From: an uncultured Alphaproteobacteria bacterium
GTDB taxonomy: Bacteria > Pseudomonadota > Alphaproteobacteria > Puniceispirillales > Puniceispirillaceae
Assembly: GCA_913064995.1 (NCBI GenBank)
Contig: CAJYBL010000002.1
Coordinates: 1-35,866 of the forward strand
Direction of reading: 5' to 3'
DNA: 35,866 nucleotides
Within the stretch, counting starts at the first letter, position 1. Each line of letters starts with the position of its first letter. Below the pieces are notes generated by a model that saw only the letters and a list, made by a program, of their open reading frames with translations, was not told the origin of the DNA and did no database searches. Of the stretch, positions 27,225-35,866 are shown in pieces. A program made the translations under genes and the position numbers.

Positions 27225-28409
27225 TTACCCTATCGCCGCCAAGGCCGACTCAAGATCGGCAATCAAATCGATTTTATCCTCTAAACCAACCGACAGCCTT
27301 ATATGCGATTGTGTGATATTCAGGTTGGCCCTGTCGGCATCGGTCAGATTGGCGTGCGTTGTGGTGAAAGGATGACAGGCAAGCGATTTTGAATCACCAA
27401 GATTATTCGAGATATCGATCAGCGTAAGCCCATTCAAAAAGCGAAAAGCCGCCGCCTGATCCCCATCAATTTCAAAGGCAAGCATATTGCCAAAACCACT
27501 CATTTGCCCTTTCGCAAGATCATGCTGCGGATGGCTGTCATGGCCAGGATAGCTGATTGATTTCACCTTTGGATGATTATGCAGAAACGCCGCCACATGC
27601 GCCGCATTTTTGGTTTGCGCAGCAACCCGAAGCGGCAATGTTTCAAGTGATTTCAGCATTACCCAAGCATTAAAGGCGCTGATCGCAGCCCCCGTTTGGC
27701 GGTAAAAAGGTAAAAACACATCTTCAACAAAGCTGGCCTTGCCAAGAACCGCACCACCAAGCAACCGACCCTGACCGTCAATATGTTTGGTGGTTGAATA
27801 AATAACGATATCAGCCCCCAATTCGAGCGGCTTTTGATAAAGCGGCGAGGCAAAAACATTATCGACCAGAACAAGCGCGCCAGCATCATGGGCAAGATCA
27901 CAAACCGCAGCAATATCAACAAGCTCAAGAACTGGATTTGACGGGCTTTCCAAAAATACCAGCTTGGCAGGTGTTTCTAACGCAGCTTTCCATGCAGCAA
28001 GATCAGTGCCGTCAATCAACTCGGTCTTCACCCCCCATTTTGGCAGGATTTTTGTCAAAATTGCATGGCAAGCACCAAAAAGCGCACGACTAGCCACGAC
28101 ACGGTCACCGCTTTTAAGCTGGCATGCCAGGGCACCGAATACCGCTGCCATGCCGGTTCCGGTCGCGCGGCAAGCCTCGGCACCTTCAAGAAGCGCCAAA
28201 CGCTGTTCAAACATTTTGACCGTTGGGTTGCCATAGCGTGAATAGACAAAAGTATCAATTTCATCACGAAACGCCGCCGCCGCCTGTTCGGCCGAGTCAT
28301 AGACAAAGCCCGAAGTCATATACAGCGCTTCTGAGGTTTCACGATTTTCAGAGCGATGCTGGCCACCACGAACCAGTTTTGTGGCGATTTGATAATCCTT
28401 ATCAGTCAC
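27225..28409 (-). CDS. metZ: O-succinylhomoserine sulfhydrylase
   Basis: Cys/Met PLP enzyme: YSRYGNPTVKMFEQRLALLEGAEACRATGTGMAAVF, VYSTTKHIDGQGR-type Lys motif, SIRLSVGLED-like C-terminus. Confidence 0.93.
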   Translation of the reverse strand: MTDKDYQIATKLVRGGQHRSENRETSEALYMTSGFVYDSAEQAAAAFRDEIDTFVYSRYGNPTVKMFEQRLALLEGAEACRATGTGMAAVFGALACQLKSGDRVVASRALFGACHAILTKILPKWGVKTELIDGTDLAAWKAALETPAKLVFLESPSNPVLELVDIAAVCDLAHDAGALVLVDNVFASPLYQKPLELGADIVIYSTTKHIDGQGRLLGGAVLGKASFVEDVFLPFYRQTGAAISAFNAWVMLKSLETLPLRVAAQTKNAAHVAAFLHNHPKVKSISYPGHDSHPQHDLAKGQMSGFGNMLAFEIDGDQAAAFRFLNGLTLIDISNNLGDSKSLACHPFTTTHANLTDADRANLNITQSHIRLSVGLEDKIDLIADLESALAAIG

Positions 28410-28609
28410 GATGATTGATCCTGTTTAAACGCTTGATGATCTTGAACCATATCTGGCAAAATCACCGCCTGTCCCACAATGCGATTGCCATTATCCATGA
28501 TCATAACCGGGTTGCCATATAAAATATAACCTTCGGCAAGAACGTCAGAAACACGCTGACAAAAAGCAGCGTCATCGACACCACTTAAAAAGCGATATGA
28601 TTTTTTCAT
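28406..28609 (-). CDS. DUF1737 domain protein
   Basis: MKKSYRFLSGVDDAAFCQRVSDVLAEGYILYGNP; 4-bp overlap with metZ. Confidence 0.78.
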   Translation of the reverse strand: MKKSYRFLSGVDDAAFCQRVSDVLAEGYILYGNPVMIMDNGNRIVGQAVILPDMVQDHQAFKQDQSS

Positions 28610-28696
28610 TTCGAAAATCCTCAGAGCCGGCCTTTGTGGTGCAATCACTGCCGAAAGATCACAATTAAGAAGGTTTAATCCTCTAGGCCAATAAGG

Positions 28697-29239
28697 TCAA
28701 TTGCGCGGGGCGTGCTTGCTCAAAATACGTTGCAACGTGCGGCGGTGCATTCTTAACCGGCGCGCGGTTTCCGAAACATTGCGGCCGCATTGTTCATAAA
28801 CGCGCTGAATATGCTCCCAGCGCACCCGATCAGCACTCATTGGATCCTGCGGTAGTGGTGGCATTTCATCACCTGATTGCGTTAATGCTGAGGTGATTTG
28901 ATCAGGGTCAGCCGGTTTTGGCAGATAATCCAGCGCCCCAGCTTTGACCGCTGCCACCGCCGTAGCGATATTGCCAAAGCCAGTTAGCATCACAATTCGG
29001 CAATCGGCGCGTTTTTTGCGCAATTCTTGAACCAACGTCAGGCCGGTTCCATCTTCAAGCTTCATATCAAGAATGGCGAAGGCAGGTGGGGTTTTACGCA
29101 CCATCTCGACACCTTCTTGAACGGTGCCAGCATCAATGACCTCAAATCCGCGCACTTCCATGGCGCGGCGCAGCCGGCCACGAAGCGGCGCATCATCGTC
29201 AAGAATCAGTAATGTTTTGTCCGTCACAGCCATGCCCAC
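28697..29239 (-). CDS. regA: RegA/ActR/PrrA-family response regulator
   Basis: Receiver ILDMKLEDGTGL, PLPQDPMSADRVRWEHIQRVYEQCGRNVSETARRLRMHRRTLQRILSKHAPR Fis-type HTH. Confidence 0.93.
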   Translation of the reverse strand: MGMAVTDKTLLILDDDAPLRGRLRRAMEVRGFEVIDAGTVQEGVEMVRKTPPAFAILDMKLEDGTGLTLVQELRKKRADCRIVMLTGFGNIATAVAAVKAGALDYLPKPADPDQITSALTQSGDEMPPLPQDPMSADRVRWEHIQRVYEQCGRNVSETARRLRMHRRTLQRILSKHAPRN

Positions 29240-29316
29240 TTAACCAATATATGCCAATCTAACAGCCGAGCCCTTGTCGGTTCAGCCCTGCCCCAATCAA
29301 CTAAATGCCGCATCTT

Positions 29317-30594
29317 TTATAATGCCGAACGCGGCACTCTTAATTCAACCAACCCACCACCGCCAGCCGCGTTGCCAAATTGTACCGAGCCACCAATCGA
29401 TTCGAGCAGGCTTCGCGCAATAAACAGACCAAGGCCACGATGCCCACCTGTTCCGCTGCGGCTACTATTCCAAGGCTGGCCCGCCTGCGCCAGAATCGAA
29501 GCCGAAAACCCTGGGCCATCATCCCAAATTTCAACGCGAATATCGTTGCCTACCCAGTCTATATGGATATTGACCTCACGAACTGCAAATTGTTTGGCAT
29601 TTTGTAATAGATTTTCCAGGGCATGAAGCCATTCAGGACGGTACTTCACCAGCGGAATATCAAGATCATCTTTGCCGCTATTGGTGACAACAAAATTGAT
29701 ATCATCGTTGCCAAGCCGCTGATAAATCACTTCATCAACAAGAAGCGTTACCGGCACTGGCGGTTCTTCGGCAATGGCGCGGCGACCTTGAACCACATCA
29801 AGCTCGCTTAGAATCACACGGCAACGTTCGATTTCGGCACGAAGAAGCTGGATATCTTCATAAATCGGATCATCGGGCGAGATGTCACGCGCCAGCTCAT
29901 GGCCAATCACGGTAATGGTATTTAATGGTGATCCAAGCTTATGCGCTGCTGCGGTTGCCAAAGAGCCAAGCGCGCGCACCTGCTGTTCTTCGGCAATGGC
30001 CAATCTTGCTTCGGTCAATGCGGTTGATAAGCGGCGCGCATTTGAAGCAACCCACCATGTATATCCACCCAGAAAACAGCTTGATAAAATCAACGCCATC
30101 CAGACCCCAACAAGATAATAGGGCGGAAATTCAATCGTCGCTTGCCATGCAAGCGGATGATTGAAAAAAGCCAGAAAACTGACCGAGGCGGCAACCAGAC
30201 CAATCAACATCAAGGTTGATTTGCGCCGCAACACGGCTGCCGACACCACCACCGGCGCCAGAATCATAACCGAAAACGGATTTAACAAGCCGCCTGTCAG
30301 ATAAAGAAGCGCTGCTAGCTGCACCACATCAAACCCAAGCGCAAAGGAATTATGGCGTTGACGTTGACGGCTTTGCGGGCTTTTCATGATTTGCCACAGA
30401 TTCACCACGATCGACAGGCTGATCACAAACAGCGCTGGCAATAATGGCAGATCAAGCTGTAACAACAGATGGGTGAATAAAAGCGCCGCGCCTTGGCCAA
30501 TGATCGCCACCCACCGGATGGTCAAAATCACCCCAACATCAATGGCACTGTCAAAACCGGCATCGGCATCTTTGTAATATTGCCGAATCATCAT
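29317..30594 (-). CDS. regB: RegB/ActS/PrrB-family redox sensor histidine kinase
   Basis: Quinone-binding heptapeptide GGLLNPF, redox-type Cys in IERCRVIL, HATPase EIWDDGPGF; partner regA downstream. Confidence 0.93.
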   Translation of the reverse strand: MMIRQYYKDADAGFDSAIDVGVILTIRWVAIIGQGAALLFTHLLLQLDLPLLPALFVISLSIVVNLWQIMKSPQSRQRQRHNSFALGFDVVQLAALLYLTGGLLNPFSVMILAPVVVSAAVLRRKSTLMLIGLVAASVSFLAFFNHPLAWQATIEFPPYYLVGVWMALILSSCFLGGYTWWVASNARRLSTALTEARLAIAEEQQVRALGSLATAAAHKLGSPLNTITVIGHELARDISPDDPIYEDIQLLRAEIERCRVILSELDVVQGRRAIAEEPPVPVTLLVDEVIYQRLGNDDINFVVTNSGKDDLDIPLVKYRPEWLHALENLLQNAKQFAVREVNIHIDWVGNDIRVEIWDDGPGFSASILAQAGQPWNSSRSGTGGHRGLGLFIARSLLESIGGSVQFGNAAGGGGLVELRVPRSAL

Positions 30595-30630
30595 GATATG
30601 TCCTTTATTTTTGCCGGTTTCTAGCCAGCA

Positions 30631-34295
<3,665 letters not shown>

Positions 34296-34302
34296 ATGTC
34301 AC

Positions 34303-35202
34303 TCACACACGCATTGGCATCAAAACAAACAAACTCGCTTCATCACCCGGGGCGCGTACCAAACTTGGCGACCCCTGATCAGCCAGCGCAAATTCAACCA
34401 TATCACTATTGACCTGGCCGGCAATATCCAACAGATAACGTGCGTTAAAGCCGATTTCCATTTCAGGGCCATCATAGCTAACTTCCAATTCTTCGGTTGC
34501 GCTAGAGGCATCAGTATTGCTGGCAGACAAGGTTAAAACACCTGGCTTAAGCCCCATTTTGACCGAACGTGATTTCTCTGAAGCGATTGTCGATACACGA
34601 TCAACTGCGGCGGAAAAAGCGCTGGCATCAACCTTCATGATGCGGTCATTTCCAACCGGAATGACGCGCGTATAATCAGGGAATGTACCATCGATCAATT
34701 TGCTGGTCAGGCGCACAACGCCAAACCGAAATTCAGCCCGTGTTTCGGACAGGCCAACAAAAACATCACCGTCAAAATCATCAAGCAGCTTGCGCAATTC
34801 GCTAACGGCTTTGCGTGGCAAAATAATTGACGGCATCTGCGCGGCACCTGACGGCAATGCCTGACGGGTCATCGCCAGACGATGCCCATCGGTTGCCACG
34901 GCGCATAATTCACCAGATTCGGCTTTGTGAATATAAATACCATTCAGATAATAGCGCGTTTCTTCAGTCGAAATGGCAAATCTTGTGGTATCAATCAAAT
35001 CGCGCATGTCAGCGGCAGTGAGCGAGAAATTCACCGGCAATTCACTGCTGCTGATCGCTGGAAAATCCTCAACCGGCAAGGTTGGGAGCCGAAAGCTAGA
35101 GCGTCCAGCACTAATCATGGCATGACCGTCACTTACCGCAATTTCGACTTCGGCACCATCGGGCAATTTACGGGCAATGTCATACAGCAGATGCGCCGAC
35201 AT
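34303..35202 (-). CDS. dnaN: DNA polymerase III beta clamp, N-terminally truncated (approx. first 70 residues absent)
   Basis: Begins at the internal SAHLLYDIARKLPDGAEVEI, continues normally to SLVRAPGDEASLFVLMPMRV; the upstream frame reaches a stop without beta-clamp N-terminal sequence. Confidence 0.93.
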   Translation of the reverse strand: MSAHLLYDIARKLPDGAEVEIAVSDGHAMISAGRSSFRLPTLPVEDFPAISSSELPVNFSLTAADMRDLIDTTRFAISTEETRYYLNGIYIHKAESGELCAVATDGHRLAMTRQALPSGAAQMPSIILPRKAVSELRKLLDDFDGDVFVGLSETRAEFRFGVVRLTSKLIDGTFPDYTRVIPVGNDRIMKVDASAFSAAVDRVSTIASEKSRSVKMGLKPGVLTLSASNTDASSATEELEVSYDGPEMEIGFNARYLLDIAGQVNSDMVEFALADQGSPSLVRAPGDEASLFVLMPMRV

Positions 35203-35275
35203 TGAGCAAGCGCGCGACGGCCTGCGTCCCTCCTAGGGCATCAATTACATCATTTGCTGTGGTTAATCGGGTCAT
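35180..35275 (-). pseudogene. Truncated YdaS/Cro-like HTH ORF fragment
   Basis: MTRLTTANDVIDALGGTQAVARLLNVGASAV* stops inside the HTH where homologues usually continue SNW...; overlaps the dnaN 5' boundary. Confidence 0.6.
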
Positions 35276-35392
35276 GGTGTTTTTATGTCAGAAATTCATC
35301 AATAAATCAAGAAAAATGAATTTATTTACAATATACATGAAAAATGAACTTCATAAATATAAAATTACCCAAATTATTTGCATTTTTTAGCC

Positions 35393-35419
35393 ATAATATT
35401 CACATAATATGAATATTAT
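35393..35419. promoter_or_regulatory. Perfect 10-bp inverted repeat ATAATATTCA-N7-TGAATATTAT in an AT-rich spacer
   Basis: Seen directly; between the hisS fragment stop and the HTH ORF. Confidence 0.5.
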
Positions 35420-35436
35420 ATCAATAATAGAAAAGG

Positions 35437-35862
35437 CTAAGAGAGTATTTCTTTGATTTTCTGAGCCAGGTCCGTGCGGGAAACTTGTGTTTGCGCATGC
35501 TCAGAGGCGCGCCACTCTTCATTATCTTTAATGTTTTGGGCATTTTGTTGCCCCAATTGAAGGTCTTTCAGGGTTACAATACCGGCGGCTAGCTCATCCT
35601 CACCCTCTATGACCACAAGGCGGGCATTGCGGTTATCTGCATAACGCATTTGTGCTTTCATTCCACTGTCACCCATATACATTTCAGCGCGTATGCCTGA
35701 ATTTCTGAGGGTTTTAACCAACTCAGAAGTTTCCACCAAACGGGTTTTATCCATGACCAGCAAGACCACCAAATCCTGCGTGGTCTTGGTGTCGGCTTTG
35801 CCAAGTAGGGTGAGCGCGGCAGCTAGGCGACTGACGCCTATTGAAATACCTGTTGCCGGGAT
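35437..35862 (-). CDS. hisS: Histidyl-tRNA synthetase C-terminal fragment
   Basis: IPATGISIGVSRLAAALTLLGKADTKTTQDLVVLLVMDK... anticodon-binding domain; frame preceded by TAA at 35863..35865 at the window edge. Confidence 0.85.
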   Translation of the reverse strand: MPATGISIGVSRLAAALTLLGKADTKTTQDLVVLLVMDKTRLVETSELVKTLRNSGIRAEMYMGDSGMKAQMRYADNRNARLVVIEGEDELAAGIVTLKDLQLGQQNAQNIKDNEEWRASEHAQTQVSRTDLAQKIKEILS

Positions 35863-35866
35863 TTAG

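Noticed and set aside
28610-28696. SAM riboswitch upstream of metZ/DUF1737
   Set aside because: No recognisable SAM-I, SAM-II or SAH riboswitch consensus could be identified by eye.

Overview
The window looks like an alphaproteobacterial chromosome segment (gene content resembles marine SAR116-like lineages; this is inference). From left to right it contains: (1) a minus-strand TRAP transporter operon bracketed by an approx. 55-bp imperfect direct repeat; (2) a probable catabolic island: S51-peptidase-like protein, non-pyrrolysine MttB-family methyltransferase, LysR regulator, FMN alpha-hydroxyacid dehydrogenase, TPP-dependent decarboxylase/acetolactate-synthase-like enzyme, a transthyretin/HIUase-like protein lacking the canonical C-terminal YRGS, and a DmdA/GcvT-like methyltransferase; (3) a DUF4396 membrane protein plus two c-type cytochromes behind a MerR/CueR-type promoter with a 19-bp spacer; (4) miscellaneous genes (YqaA-like, GST, CBS, LysE, MFS) around a poorly coding stretch with an attenuator-like RNA hairpin pair and an amber-interrupted small ORF; (5) acyl-CoA ligase, TauE/SafE, Pal-like lipoprotein, SAF-domain oxidoreductase, GlcG/HbpS, malonyl-CoA synthetase and malonyl-CoA decarboxylase; (6) metZ, DUF1737, RegA/RegB redox two-component system; (7) gyrB-recF-dnaN. 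dnaN lacks its first approx. 70 codons, and the sequence upstream of it is a truncated HTH ORF followed by a hisS C-terminal fragment. This suggests a rearrangement or assembly junction. All calls come from reading the sequence by eye; no searches were run.
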